A stretch of DNA of 64,000 nt from Novosphingobium sp. 28-62-57 (lineage in GTDB: Bacteria; Pseudomonadota; Alphaproteobacteria; Sphingomonadales; Sphingomonadaceae): assembly GCA_002256985.1 (NCBI GenBank), contig NCGO01000013.1, positions 1 through 64,000 of the forward strand, read 5' to 3'. Both the position numbers and the translations under genes were made by a program. Below the pieces are notes generated by a model. It made no database searches. It was not told the DNA's origin and worked only from the letters and a program-made list of their open reading frames with translations. This document shows, one piece after another, positions 18,949-28,183 of the stretch; position 1 is the stretch's first letter; each line of letters begins with the position of its first letter.

Positions 18949-20174
18949 TCGCGCGGCCTCTGACGATTACCGGCGGCAAGCTGGTGCTGGGTTCGGGCGA
19001 GCCGGTTAGCGGCGCGCTGCGTTGCGAGGGCGGGCGGATCGTTGCGCTGGGCGATGTGGCTCCGCTGGACGGGGACGACGTTTTCGATGCTGGCGGCAGG
19101 CTGATCGCGCCGGGTCTGGTGGACCTTGGCGTGTTCGCCATTGATAAGCCCGCGTTCCATTTCGGCGGGATCACGCGCGCAGCGCTGATGCCGGACCAGG
19201 GCCCGACGCTCGATCATCCGGCGCGGGTGCGCTTTGCCGCGCAATCGGGCAAGCCCGACATGTGGGTTCATCCCCTTGCCGCCGCCACGCGCGGGCTGGA
19301 GGGCAATGAACTGGCCGAGCTGGCGCTGATGCGCGATGCAGGCGCGAAGGCTGTGGCCACCGGGCGCGGGTGGATCAGCGATTCGGGCGTGATGCTGCGG
19401 CTGCTGCGCTATTGCGCGATGCTGGGGCTGGTGGTTGTAACCCATGCCGAGGATGCAGGGATCACCGGCGGCGCGGTGGCGACGGCAGGCGATGTGGCTA
19501 CCCGGCTTGGCCTGCCCAGCGCGCCTGCCGAGGCCGAGGCCTTGGCCGTGGCGCGCGATATTGCGCTGGCCGAGCTTTCGGGTGCACACGTGCATTTCCG
19601 GCAAGTGACGACCGCGCGCGCGCTCGATCTGGTGCGCGCAGCCAAGGCGCGGGGCGTGCGGGTGACCGCAGGGGTGACGCCTGCGCACTTCATGCTTTCG
19701 GACCTTGAGCTGGTCGGCTTCCGCACCTTCTGCCGCCTCTCCCCGCCGTTGCGGCAGGAGGCGGACCGGCAGGCTGTGATCGCGGCCATCGCCGATGGCA
19801 CGATTGATGTGATCTCATCAGGCCACGATCCGCGCGGGCCGGAGGACAAACGCTTGCCCTTTGCCGATGCCGAACCCGGCATGGCCGGGGCCGAAACGCT
19901 GCTGCCGCTCACGCTGACGCTGGTGCGCGATGGTGTGATCGGCATGGCCCGCGCGTTCGAACTGTTGGCTGCCAATCCGGCCAAGCTGCTTGGTGTTGAG
20001 GCCGGACGTTTGGAAGTGGGCGCCGAGGCCGACATCGCCATCGTCGATCCGGCGCGCCCATGGATCGTCAATTCCGACAAGATGGCCGCCGCGGCTGGCA
20101 ATACCCCGTTCGACCGCCGCCCCGTGGAAGGCCGGGTCACCGCGCTGTTCAAGGGCGGCAACCGGGTTTCGTAG
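18945..20174 (+). CDS. Dihydroorotase-like protein lacking the HxH metal motif (pseudo-dihydroorotase)
   Basis: A 409-residue amidohydrolase of the dihydroorotase family, translationally coupled to pyrB. In active enzymes the first strand ends DxHxH; here residues 60-64 read DLGVF, so both metal-binding histidines are missing. Later positions are partly kept (THAED, HVHFRQ, SGHDP). Known PyrC-prime or PyrX proteins of this kind are inactive and act as a scaffold for PyrB dodecamers. That role is inferred here from the missing ligands and the coupling. A separate catalytic PyrC should then exist elsewhere in the genome. Confidence 0.88.
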   Translation: MIARPLTITGGKLVLGSGEPVSGALRCEGGRIVALGDVAPLDGDDVFDAGGRLIAPGLVDLGVFAIDKPAFHFGGITRAALMPDQGPTLDHPARVRFAAQSGKPDMWVHPLAAATRGLEGNELAELALMRDAGAKAVATGRGWISDSGVMLRLLRYCAMLGLVVVTHAEDAGITGGAVATAGDVATRLGLPSAPAEAEALAVARDIALAELSGAHVHFRQVTTARALDLVRAAKARGVRVTAGVTPAHFMLSDLELVGFRTFCRLSPPLRQEADRQAVIAAIADGTIDVISSGHDPRGPEDKRLPFADAEPGMAGAETLLPLTLTLVRDGVIGMARAFELLAANPAKLLGVEAGRLEVGAEADIAIVDPARPWIVNSDKMAAAAGNTPFDRRPVEGRVTALFKGGNRVS

Positions 20175-20189
20175 CTTCCTGAAAAGGAT

Positions 20190-20219
20190 AGGGCGCGGAA
20201 CCGGATGGTCCCGCGCCCT
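20190..20219. terminator. Bidirectional terminator hairpin
   Basis: A stem AGGGCGCGG / CCGCGCCCT with a 12-nt loop in the 72-bp gap between two convergent genes. On the leftward strand a CCTTTTC run follows; on the rightward strand the tail is not T-rich. Confidence 0.7.
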
Positions 20220-20246
20220 GCTTCGCTCTCAACGAAGGTGGGAAAT

Positions 20247-21566
20247 TCAGCGCTTGGCCATGCGCGTTTCGACGGTGCGCTGCTGGCCGGGTGCCATCCC
20301 GCGCATCACAAAGCAGTTGCCGCCGCGCGCCTTGACCGAGCCGCACATGGCATTGGCCGAGGCATAGCCGGCAAAGCCCGTCGCCTTCACGCGCCAGTAG
20401 TGCTTGCCGTTGACCGTGACCTGCGTCGTCACGTTGGCAAAGCCTTTCAGCCCGGGATTGCGCGAGCTGTAATGCCGCCAGGCCCGACGTGCGCCTTCAG
20501 CGGTCGAAAACGATCCAAGCTGCACCACGTGCGTACCGCCATTGGCGACGACCTTGGCCTTGGCCGCAGGCTGCGACGCTGGTGCGGGTTTCACCATCTG
20601 GCGAGGCGCTGCGGCCTGCAGCGGCTTTTGCTGGGCGATCTGCGCTGGCGGCAGATCAATCAGTGCCAGTTGATCCGCCTTGGGTTGCGAAGACGAATCG
20701 GCCAGCACCGGTGCTGGCGCTTGGGATTGATCAACTGCGGGAAGTTCATGCACGGCAGCTTCGGCCAGCGCGGGTGCCGCGGCAAGCGGCTGCGCGCGCG
20801 TTGCCGCATCGGCTGAAAGCTGTTCGGTGCCTGGGAAGTTCGCCAGCGCAAGCGCGGCAGGCTGTCCCTTGTCGCCGCGCAGTGGCACTTCCAGCAGGCT
20901 GGCAATGCGATGGCGGCTGTTGTCGGTATAGCTCATCAGCGCCCACTGTTCGATGCGGTCGCCCAGTTGTTCGGCCGGAACATCTTGCGCGGCCATGGCC
21001 CGCGCTTCACGCCAGTGGCCCGACAGCGCATAGGCAAGGGCCAGATTTTGGCGAACCTTGGGAGTATTGTCCCCGCGGCGCAGCGTATCGCTCAAAATCG
21101 CAACGCCCTGTGCCGGTTGTCCGGCCAAAGCCAGAGCCAGACCGTAATCCGATGGTGCAATGGTGTCGCGATAGGAATTGAGCGTATCAACCGCTTCGGC
21201 ATAACGCCCCAGCGCAAGATCGGCCAGCGCCAGGCTGAGCGCGGTGCGGCTGCTATCCTCGCCCAGTTCCATCGATTCGTCATAGGCTTGGCGTGCCGAT
21301 TCAAAACGCCCTGCCTTAAGGTAGGCGTTGCCGAGCAGCACGCGGTAAGCCGGGTTGCGCGGATCGGCCAGCACGGCCTTTTCGGCATTGCTGACCGCGT
21401 TATCGACATTGCCCTGCGCCAAGGCAGACTGGGCGGTTGAGGCAAGCTTGGCATGTTGCACCCCGGCAGCGCCGCAACCGGTGAGCAAACCTGCTGCCAG
21501 CGCCGTGGAAACGATCAGCCGCGAAGAACGCTGTGGGATAAAGGCGGAAAGGTGTGTCATGCGCAT
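20247..21566 (-). CDS. TPR-repeat lipoprotein with C-terminal SPOR domain
   Basis: A 439-residue exported lipoprotein. The signal peptide ends in the lipobox LLTGC near residue 31. Tetratricopeptide repeats cover about residues 40-220 (for example NPAYRVLLGNAYLKAGRFE). A Pro/Ala/Gln-rich linker and a SPOR domain follow (from about 345, THVVQLGSFSTAEGARRAW). SPOR domains bind denuded glycan at the septum, so a division-site or envelope role is likely. ATG 21566 has AGGA 6 bp upstream; a second ATG lies two codons later. It is likely co-transcribed with parA and the ribbon-helix-helix gene. Confidence 0.88.
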   Translation of the reverse strand: MRMTHLSAFIPQRSSRLIVSTALAAGLLTGCGAAGVQHAKLASTAQSALAQGNVDNAVSNAEKAVLADPRNPAYRVLLGNAYLKAGRFESARQAYDESMELGEDSSRTALSLALADLALGRYAEAVDTLNSYRDTIAPSDYGLALALAGQPAQGVAILSDTLRRGDNTPKVRQNLALAYALSGHWREARAMAAQDVPAEQLGDRIEQWALMSYTDNSRHRIASLLEVPLRGDKGQPAALALANFPGTEQLSADAATRAQPLAAAPALAEAAVHELPAVDQSQAPAPVLADSSSQPKADQLALIDLPPAQIAQQKPLQAAAPRQMVKPAPASQPAAKAKVVANGGTHVVQLGSFSTAEGARRAWRHYSSRNPGLKGFANVTTQVTVNGKHYWRVKATGFAGYASANAMCGSVKARGGNCFVMRGMAPGQQRTVETRMAKR

Positions 21567-21575
21567 TGGTCCTGA

Positions 21576-22085
21576 TCAGTTCCGGCTGCCGGCACGGCGG
21601 GCAAGTGCATCGACTTCGGGAAGGTCTGCAAGGAAGCGGTCGAGCGCTTCGGTCACCACGGCCTGCGCGCTGCGATCGGTCAGCGTAGAGGCGAGCCGCA
21701 GGCGCAAATGGCGATAGCTGTCCAAGCGCAGGGTGAAGGCGGCCTTGCGCCCTTCGGCCAGCGCCGAGCGCACTTCCTTTCCGCCCTTGATCCGGCGGTC
21801 TGATTTCGGCGCGTCTTCGAACGGCGCAACAGCGGAGGCCAGCGCTTCCTGCTGCTGCACGACAACCGGCGTTTCGGCCTGTTCAAAGGCTGGTTCGCCC
21901 AGATCGTTCCAGCCCAGATCATCAAGATCGAGCGCTGCCGAAGGCATCGCATGGCCGGACCCGGCCAGCAAACTGCGATGATCCGCGTTATCGAGCGCCA
22001 GTTGCGGGCGCATGGCAGGACGAGCGCCGCCCTTGCGCGCCAACAGTCCCGACGAGAGCGATGCGAGTGGTTTGACTGCACTCAT
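21576..22085 (-). CDS. Hypothetical protein with ribbon-helix-helix-like C-terminus
   Basis: A 169-residue protein 34 bp downstream of the ParA-type ATPase. The N-terminal 115 residues are low in structure. The C-terminal 55 residues resemble a ribbon-helix-helix fold: a basic strand AAFTLRLDSYRHLRLRLAS followed by helices SAQAVVTEALDRFL. Small RHH proteins next to ParA often serve as its partner or centromere-binding protein, so that role is inferred from position. ATG 22085 (MSAVKP) was chosen because upstream residues in the open frame look like read-through. Confidence 0.65.
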   Translation of the reverse strand: MSAVKPLASLSSGLLARKGGARPAMRPQLALDNADHRSLLAGSGHAMPSAALDLDDLGWNDLGEPAFEQAETPVVVQQQEALASAVAPFEDAPKSDRRIKGGKEVRSALAEGRKAAFTLRLDSYRHLRLRLASTLTDRSAQAVVTEALDRFLADLPEVDALARRAGSRN

Positions 22086-22119
22086 CACGGGCGCCTCCGC
22101 AACATCTGCGGCCCCCTGA

Positions 22120-22848
22120 TCACGAGCCGACCACGCGGCGACCGAAGCCGCCCATCGGGCGTGCTGCACCGGCCATCGGCATGACCGCAGCCTGCTGCTG
22201 CGGCACGGCAAACACCGTGCGGCGGAAATTCTTTTCCAGACGCTCGGAGATATAAGTCCACAGCGCTTCGACTTCGGCAGCGGATCGTCCGTTGGGATCC
22301 ACTTCCATCACCGTGCGGCCATCGATCATCGATGCGGCAAAATCGGTGCGGTGATGCAGCGTGACGGGCGCGACGGTGCCATGCTGGGACAGCGCCACAG
22401 CCGCTTCAGCCGTAATGCGCGCCTTGGGCGTGGCAGCATTGACCACGAAGATCAGCGGCTTGCCAGCGCGATCGCACAGATCGACCGTGGCCCCTACGGC
22501 GCGCAGATCATGCGGGCTGGGGCGCGTTGGCACGACGATCAGTTCAGCCACGGAAATGACCGACTGGATCGCCATGGTAATGGCAGGCGGCGTATCGATC
22601 ACGGCCAGTTTGAAGCCCTGCTGGCGCAGAATCACCAAGTCCGAGGCCAGACGCGCCACCGTGGTTTGCGCAAAAGCCGGAAATTCGGCTTCGCGTTCGT
22701 TCCACCAGTCAGACAGCGAACCTTGCGGGTCAATATCGATCAAGACCACCGGGCCAGCGCCTGCCCGCTGGGCCTGGACGGCGAGGTGACCGGACAATGT
22801 GGTTTTGCCCGAACCGCCTTTTTGCGATGCCAATGCCAGTACGCGCAA
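22120..22848 (-). CDS. ParA/MinD-family ATPase
   Basis: A deviant-Walker ATPase of 242 residues. Walker A is QKGGSGKTTLSGHLA with the signature lysine, the switch I region contains IDIDPQGSLSDWW, and Walker B is LAVIDTPPA. Such proteins position plasmids, chromosomes, chemotaxis arrays or flagella. It is orphan-type: no ParB is adjacent, and the downstream gene encodes a possible ribbon-helix-helix partner. The likely start is a TTG at 22848, because GGGGA then sits 7-8 bp upstream and the protein begins MRVLALASQKGG. The C-terminus is Met/Gly-rich. Confidence 0.85.
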   Translation of the reverse strand: MRVLALASQKGGSGKTTLSGHLAVQAQRAGAGPVVLIDIDPQGSLSDWWNEREAEFPAFAQTTVARLASDLVILRQQGFKLAVIDTPPAITMAIQSVISVAELIVVPTRPSPHDLRAVGATVDLCDRAGKPLIFVVNAATPKARITAEAAVALSQHGTVAPVTLHHRTDFAASMIDGRTVMEVDPNGRSAAEVEALWTYISERLEKNFRRTVFAVPQQQAAVMPMAGAARPMGGFGRRVVGS

Positions 22849-23128
22849 AACCAAATCCCCTGAAAAATGCAATCTCGTGATAAGGGGTTTGGCAGAGGTG
22901 CCTGAAATTTTGGTTAACACCCCAACCTGCCTGACGTGGCTCCAGCCGGGGAAAGGTGAAGACGCACGCCAGAAGTTGCGCTAAGACTTCGCTAACGCCT
23001 TGTTGACTATAAATAATGGAAATCGCTGCAGGCACGCTGCTTACCGATAGCATACTTCGCAAGTTGGGAAGCGCCATCCGGGCTGCTGTCGACGAATTAC
23101 TGGCTGATTCATGACGGGCATTTGAACG

Positions 23129-24316
23129 ATGAAGGATTTGAGGCAAGCCACGACGACCGCAATGACCTTTGGCCTGACGCTTTCGGCGCTGGGTCTGGCG
23201 ATGCCGGCCCATGCCGATGTGAAGGCAGGTGTCGATGCGTGGTCGCGTGGCGAGCATGAGGTGGCGGTCAAGGAATGGCTTGGCCCGGCGGCCAATGGCG
23301 ATGCCGATGCGCAGTTCAACATGGGCCAGGCCTACAAACTGGGCAAAGGTGTGCCGCAAGACCTCAAGCGCGCAGAAGCGTGGTATCGCAAGGCTGCAGG
23401 CCAAGGCCATATCAAGGCTTCGGACACATTGGGCCTGCTGCTGTTTCAGGACAATCGCAAGGCCGATGCCCTGCCGTTCCTGCAAGCATCGGCAGAGCGC
23501 GGAGAACCGCGCGCCATGTATATTCTGGGCATTGCCCACTTTAACGGCGATATGGTGGGGAAGGACTGGGTCCGCGCCTATGCCTTGATGAGCCGTTCGG
23601 CATCGTCCGGGCTGGATCAGGCCAAGCGGGGCCTTGCCACAATGGACGGGATGATCCCGCTGGAACAGCGCCAGATGGGCGTCTCGCTGGCATCGGAACT
23701 GGAGCAAAAAGCCCAGGCCCGGCGCAGTGAACAGTTTGCCGCAGCAGACCTTGGTGTAAAGGCCGCACCCACCGCGCCAATGCGCACGCCAGCGCCCGGT
23801 GGCGCGTTGGAAAAGGCCGAATTGCCGCCATCGGTTGTGACCGCAGGCGCGGATTTTGCAAATCCTGTCGTCATGCAGCAACCGGTCCGCGCAGGCACGC
23901 CCGCAGTACCCGTGCCGGTCGCGCCGCCCAAAGCGCCGATCGTGGCAAAACCTGTTGCGCCCAAAGTGCAAGTTGCCGCCAGCCCGGCCAAAGTGGCAAC
24001 TCCGCCGACGCCCAAGGCTCCAGCTACGTCTCCAGCCACTACGTCAGCCTCTGTGCCAGCCCGGACTGTGGCCCCTGCTTCGGCGCGTGGAAACTGGCGT
24101 GTGCAGTTGGGGGCATTCGGGGTGAAGGCCAATGCCGATGGGCTGTGGAGCAAGGTGCGCGGACGGCCAGAAATTGCCGGGCACAGCCGCATCGATCTTC
24201 CCTCGGGCAATGTCACGCGCCTGCTGGCGGGTGGCTATGGCAGTCAGGCCGAAGCCGACAAGGCCTGTGGCGCGCTCAAGTCTGGCGGGTTTACATGTCT
24301 GGTGGTAAAGCCTTGA
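23129..24316 (+). CDS. Secreted Sel1-repeat protein with C-terminal SPOR domain
   Basis: A 395-residue protein with a signal peptide (to about residue 29, MPAHA). Sel1-like repeats follow (GDADAQFNMGQAYKLGKGV, with further units to about residue 170). A long Ala/Pro/Lys-rich linker (about 210-320) leads to a SPOR domain (NWRVQLGAFGVKANADG onward). The organisation suggests a periplasmic scaffold at peptidoglycan or the division site. It diverges from parA across a 280-bp gap that shows no other gene. The stop is followed within 5 bp by the DUF418 gene. Confidence 0.87.
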   Translation: MKDLRQATTTAMTFGLTLSALGLAMPAHADVKAGVDAWSRGEHEVAVKEWLGPAANGDADAQFNMGQAYKLGKGVPQDLKRAEAWYRKAAGQGHIKASDTLGLLLFQDNRKADALPFLQASAERGEPRAMYILGIAHFNGDMVGKDWVRAYALMSRSASSGLDQAKRGLATMDGMIPLEQRQMGVSLASELEQKAQARRSEQFAAADLGVKAAPTAPMRTPAPGGALEKAELPPSVVTAGADFANPVVMQQPVRAGTPAVPVPVAPPKAPIVAKPVAPKVQVAASPAKVATPPTPKAPATSPATTSASVPARTVAPASARGNWRVQLGAFGVKANADGLWSKVRGRPEIAGHSRIDLPSGNVTRLLAGGYGSQAEADKACGALKSGGFTCLVVKP

Positions 24317-24320
24317 TGGC

Positions 24321-25574
24321 TTGGCCGAAGATTTAAACCCACACCGCTCGCACAACCGTATTGAGGCGCTGGATTTCCTGCGCGGTGTTGCCGTGCTGGG
24401 CATCCTCGCAATCAATATCACCGGCTTTTGGGGGCCATCGCTGGCGGTCTTTTCCCCGGCCCTGCCCTATCCCGAAGCTGGCGCCGATGGCTGGTTTGCC
24501 CTGTCTTTCGTTCTGTTCGAAGGCAAGATGCGCGCGCTGTTCACGCTGCTGTTCGGGGCCAGCATGGTGCTGTTTGCACAGGCGGCGGAGCGGCAGGGGA
24601 TAGACCCTGCTCTTGCCCAGGCACGCCGCCTGATGTGGCTGATGCTGTTCGGCTACCTCCATTTTGCGCTGCTATGGTGGGGCGATATCCTGTTTGCCTA
24701 TGCGCTGTGCGGGCTGGTTGCGCTGCTGTTTGCGCACCAGTCGCCTCAGCGTTTGCTGGCGATGGCCGTGCCGTTTTATGTGCTGGCGCAAGGCTTCGAA
24801 GCCTTGCTTGATCTGCCCGGAATCTTCACCGAACAGGCCGTGCTGGCCGGGACCGCGCCTGATACAGACATGGCCGAGCAGGCCGCGATGATGGACCGCA
24901 TCGCCGCATCAGTCGCGCAAGACAATGCTGTTTTGAACGCAGGGTTTTTTGCCGCAATCCGGCTGCGGCTCGCCCAGTCTGCGCTGCAACCGCTGACCAG
25001 CACGATCTCCAATTTCACCGAAACGCTGCCGCTGATGCTGATCGGCATGGCGTTGCTGCGAATTGGCATGTTTTCGGGCTGGCAGACGCGAAAGCTCGCG
25101 CTGGTGGCCGTGTCAGGGATCGGGCTTGGGATCCTGCCCACCGTGTTCGCCCTGCACTGGCTGATGGCGCACAACTGGCCCCCGCGTGCGATGTTTGCCG
25201 CCATTGAGCATGGCATGGCGGTGCCGCATCTGCTGATGGCCATCGGCTATGCTGCGGGGCTCGTGCTGGTGTTTCCCCATGTGCAGGCAACTGCCATGGG
25301 CCTGCGGCTGACGGCAGCCGGGCGTTGCGCCTTTACCAACTACATCGGCACCACGGTGCTGATGGGCGCAATCTTCAGCGGCTGGGGCCTTGGCTTGGGC
25401 ACTGGTGGGCTGGGGCCTGAATTGCCAAGAGCATGGCTGCCTGCGTTTGTGCTGCTGGGTTGGGCCGTGATGCTTGTCTGGCCACGCTGGTGGCTGGCCC
25501 GATACCGGCAAGGGCCGCTCGAAGCCTTGTGGCGCAGGCTCGCATTGCCCCGCGCGAATCTTGCCACGCATTAA
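24321..25574 (+). CDS. DUF418-family membrane protein
   Basis: A 417-residue integral membrane protein with about ten predicted hydrophobic segments. The N-terminal RIEALDFLRGVAVLGILAIN is the hallmark of the DUF418/YeiB group, and the C-terminal block GRCAFTNYIGTTVLM is the conserved DUF418 motif. The family is related to acyltransferase-like membrane proteins, but the function is not established. The start is TTG 24321, 5 bp after the previous stop; no in-frame ATG lies nearby. Translational coupling to the Sel1/SPOR gene is likely. Confidence 0.82.
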   Translation: MAEDLNPHRSHNRIEALDFLRGVAVLGILAINITGFWGPSLAVFSPALPYPEAGADGWFALSFVLFEGKMRALFTLLFGASMVLFAQAAERQGIDPALAQARRLMWLMLFGYLHFALLWWGDILFAYALCGLVALLFAHQSPQRLLAMAVPFYVLAQGFEALLDLPGIFTEQAVLAGTAPDTDMAEQAAMMDRIAASVAQDNAVLNAGFFAAIRLRLAQSALQPLTSTISNFTETLPLMLIGMALLRIGMFSGWQTRKLALVAVSGIGLGILPTVFALHWLMAHNWPPRAMFAAIEHGMAVPHLLMAIGYAAGLVLVFPHVQATAMGLRLTAAGRCAFTNYIGTTVLMGAIFSGWGLGLGTGGLGPELPRAWLPAFVLLGWAVMLVWPRWWLARYRQGPLEALWRRLALPRANLATH

Positions 25575-25687
25575 CCCTGTTCAGTAACCTGCCAGACCGG
25601 CCCCGTCCCGGCGCGGGACGCCGCCGGATCGGGACTCGCAAGGCCCTTCATTAATGCCTATTCCTTAAGGCGAAAGGAGCAGGGCAG

Positions 25688-26401
25688 ATGACGAAACTAG
25701 CAGGTCTTATGAGCAATGGCTGGGTGCGGATGCCGCTGGGCATGCTGGCCACGGCGGCTGCCTCGCTCCTCGCTTTCCATGCAGGCCAGGACATTGCCGG
25801 CACCGTATTCAGCAACAGCACGGCTGAGGCCGCGCCAATCGTCACTGCAGCGGCTGATCCCGCCAATCCAGCCAACCCGGCGGCGATGACGCCTGCAGTG
25901 GCTGCACCCAAGCCAGCCGATAGCCCCTTCGTGGTCAAATCGATCCTGCCGATCAATGAGCCGATCAAGTTCGGCAAGTTCTATTGGGACGAAAGCCGTG
26001 CGCCTGCCACCGGCCCGCTGGTGGTGACGGTGGACCTGACCGCGCGCGTCATTTCGGTGTTCCGCGATGGGCATGAAATCGGCGCCGCTGCGATTCTCAA
26101 GGGCTATGGCGAAAAGCCGACCCCGACCGGCGTGTTCCCGATCACCCAGAAAGACGCCGATCACATCTCGAACATCTATGACGCGCCGATGCCGTACATG
26201 ATGCGCCTGACCGATGATGGCGTGGCCATCCACGGCAGCAAGGTGGAAAAAGGCTATGCCACCAACGGTTGCGTCGGCGTGCCCAACGAATTTGCCAAGA
26301 ACCTGTTCAACCAGATCAAGCTGGGCGACAAGGTGATCATCACCGATGGCCGCAAGATGACCATCGGCGACCCCATCCTGACCGGCGAACACGCCAGCTG
26401 A
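25688..26401 (+). CDS. L,D-transpeptidase (YkuD domain)
   Basis: A periplasmic peptidoglycan-modifying enzyme of 237 residues, anchored by an N-terminal hydrophobic segment (about residues 15-32). A Pro/Ala linker leads to the YkuD domain (about 110-228). The active-site block is intact, with the conserved His in GVAIHGSKV and the nucleophilic Cys in NGCVGVP. Such enzymes form 3-3 crosslinks or attach lipoproteins. AAAGGAG-type ribosome sequence precedes the ATG. It is separated from the DUF418 gene by 113 bp. Confidence 0.9.
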   Translation: MTKLAGLMSNGWVRMPLGMLATAAASLLAFHAGQDIAGTVFSNSTAEAAPIVTAAADPANPANPAAMTPAVAAPKPADSPFVVKSILPINEPIKFGKFYWDESRAPATGPLVVTVDLTARVISVFRDGHEIGAAAILKGYGEKPTPTGVFPITQKDADHISNIYDAPMPYMMRLTDDGVAIHGSKVEKGYATNGCVGVPNEFAKNLFNQIKLGDKVIITDGRKMTIGDPILTGEHAS

Positions 26402-26465
26402 TCAAAATGAACGGCATTCGCGCCAATTTCGGCAGCTCCTGCACTTTCGGCAGTTCCTCCACTTT

Positions 26466-26565
26466 CGTCATTCCCGCGCAGGCGGGAATCCAGTCCAGCA
26501 AACACACGCCGTCGTACAGCGACGACGCTAAGGGATGCTGGATTCCCGCCTGCGCGGGAATGACG
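26466..26565. repeat. Palindromic intergenic repeat with 28-bp perfect arms
   Basis: The arms 26466-26493 (CGTCATTCCCGCGCAGG...) and 26538-26565 are exact reverse complements, separated by 44 bp. This is the common CGTCATTCCCGCGCAGGCGGGAATCCAG-type dispersed repeat. It fills the gap between convergent genes and may serve as a bidirectional terminator. Confidence 0.9.
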
Positions 26566-26575
26566 CTATAGGGGG

Positions 26576-27373
26576 TCAGGCCAGCCCCTTGGCCGTGCTG
26601 GTGCGGGAGGCATCCCCTACTGAGCTGCCGCCGTCCACATCGAGAATCGCTCCGGTCACATAGCTGGCTGCCGGTGTGGACAGAAACACCGCCGCCTCGG
26701 CAATTTCATAGGCGGTGCCCCAGCGCTTCATCGGAATGCGCGCGTAATGGGCGGCCCGCGTCGTGTCATCAGGCGCAAGCCGGGCCATGCCTTCGGTATC
26801 GGCAATCGGCCCTGGCGAAATCGCGTTGACGCGCACGTCCGGCCCCCATTCGATGGCCAGCGTGCGCACCAGTTGGTTGATCCCGGCCTTGGCGGCACAG
26901 GCATGGGCTTGCAGCGCCATTGCCTGTTCAGCCTGCCCCGCCGTGATCGCAATCAGCGATGCGCCGGGATTCAGCAGTTCATGAACGCCCCTGAACACGT
27001 TGAACGTGCCCAGCAGATCAATATCCACCACGCTTTTGAAGGCATTGGCCGACATGCCCAGCACCGGTGCCAGAAAGTTCCCCGCTGCACCGGAGACAAC
27101 GATATCCAGCGCGCCGATCTCTTCATGGATCGATTTCATCGCCGCGCACAATGCGGCGTAATCGCGCACATCAGCCGCGCGCCAGATGGCATCGCGGCCA
27201 AGATCGTCGGCTGCGGCCGCGGCCTTTTCAGGGTTGCGGCCCAGCACTGCCACCCGCGCGCCAAGATCGGCAAAGCGTTTGGCGATGCCAAGGTTGATGC
27301 CGCTGGTGCCACCTGCAATGAACGCTGTCTTGCCGGCCAGAACATCGTCACGAAACGGGGACTGGGTCATCAT
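26576..27373 (-). CDS. SDR-family oxidoreductase, peroxisomal-type 2,4-dienoyl-CoA reductase-like
   Basis: A 265-residue short-chain dehydrogenase/reductase. The NAD(P)-binding Gly-rich turn is AGGTSGINLG. The active-site region matches the DECR2 type: GAAGNFLAPVLGMSANAF with DIDLLGTFNVF, and HACAAKAG carrying the lysine with no tyrosine at the usual position, followed by EWGPDVRVNAISPGPI. The likely reaction is reduction of 2,4-dienoyl-CoA in unsaturated fatty-acid oxidation, but another SDR substrate is possible. ATG 27373 has AGGGAG upstream. The gene is not flagellar; it borders the flagellar island. Confidence 0.82.
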   Translation of the reverse strand: MMTQSPFRDDVLAGKTAFIAGGTSGINLGIAKRFADLGARVAVLGRNPEKAAAAADDLGRDAIWRAADVRDYAALCAAMKSIHEEIGALDIVVSGAAGNFLAPVLGMSANAFKSVVDIDLLGTFNVFRGVHELLNPGASLIAITAGQAEQAMALQAHACAAKAGINQLVRTLAIEWGPDVRVNAISPGPIADTEGMARLAPDDTTRAAHYARIPMKRWGTAYEIAEAAVFLSTPAASYVTGAILDVDGGSSVGDASRTSTAKGLA

Positions 27374-27448
27374 TGGCTCCCTGCAAAGCCCCGTTCGAGG
27401 CCACCTTAACCATTTGACTAAGTGGCGCACGGTGGCTTGGCAAGGAGG

Positions 27449-28183
27449 TCAGAGAAGATCGTAGCCCTCACCCAACGCACCGCGCAGCTTGTCGAGCGCT
27501 TGCGCCTTCAACTGGTGCACGCGCGGGATGCTCACGCCCAAAACTTCGGCGATTTCAGCAAGGTTCAGTTCTTCCACAAAATAAAGCTGGATGATCATCT
27601 GCAGGCGTTCGGGCAGATCGGTGATCGCCGATACCACCGCTTCGCGCATCTCTTCATCGGCCAGCAGCGCAAAGCTGTCGGGCCGGTCGTCGGCGAAGGC
27701 GGCGTTGCTGTCTGAATAGGCATCATCGATCGCTTCAAAGCGCATCGGTTCATCCGCTGCTTTCTGGTCCGCCAGCTCCCGCTCGGTCAGGCCCACGGCG
27801 GCGGCCAGTTCGGCATCGCTGGGCGGGCGGCCCAGTTCGTTGGTCAGGACCGAAGTCTTTTCACGCAGGATCCGCCGCCGCTCGGTGGCAGAGCGCGAAA
27901 GCGGCGTGGACCGGCGCACCAGATCGACCATCGCCCCGCGCACGCGCAGCTTGGCATAGGCGGCAAAGCCATCCTCGGTCGGCCCATCATGCCGCTGCGA
28001 ACATTCGGTCAAGGCCACAAGCCCTGCCTGCACCAGATCCTCGATCTCTATCCCGGAGCGGCCCGATCCGTGGACATGCCACGCCAGCCGTTTCACCATC
28101 GGCAGAAAGCGCCGGATGCGGTCGGATGTCTCGTCTTTTCGATAGGCACGTGCGGCGGCAAAACCGCGGTGGTCGTGTTTCAT
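27449..28183 (-). CDS. fliA: Flagellar sigma factor FliA (sigma-28)
   Basis: RNA polymerase sigma factor for late flagellar genes, 244 residues, held inactive by FlgM until the hook is complete. Region 2 includes IRRFLPMVKRLAWHV and IEIEDLVQAGLVAL; region 3 follows; region 4 has the helix-turn-helix ELNLAEIAEVLGVSIPRVHQL. The length is typical of FliA. Its start overlaps the flhA stop by 4 bp, so it is the last gene of the leftward operon that also encodes its antagonist FlgM. Confidence 0.93.
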   Translation of the reverse strand: MKHDHRGFAAARAYRKDETSDRIRRFLPMVKRLAWHVHGSGRSGIEIEDLVQAGLVALTECSQRHDGPTEDGFAAYAKLRVRGAMVDLVRRSTPLSRSATERRRILREKTSVLTNELGRPPSDAELAAAVGLTERELADQKAADEPMRFEAIDDAYSDSNAAFADDRPDSFALLADEEMREAVVSAITDLPERLQMIIQLYFVEELNLAEIAEVLGVSIPRVHQLKAQALDKLRGALGEGYDLL

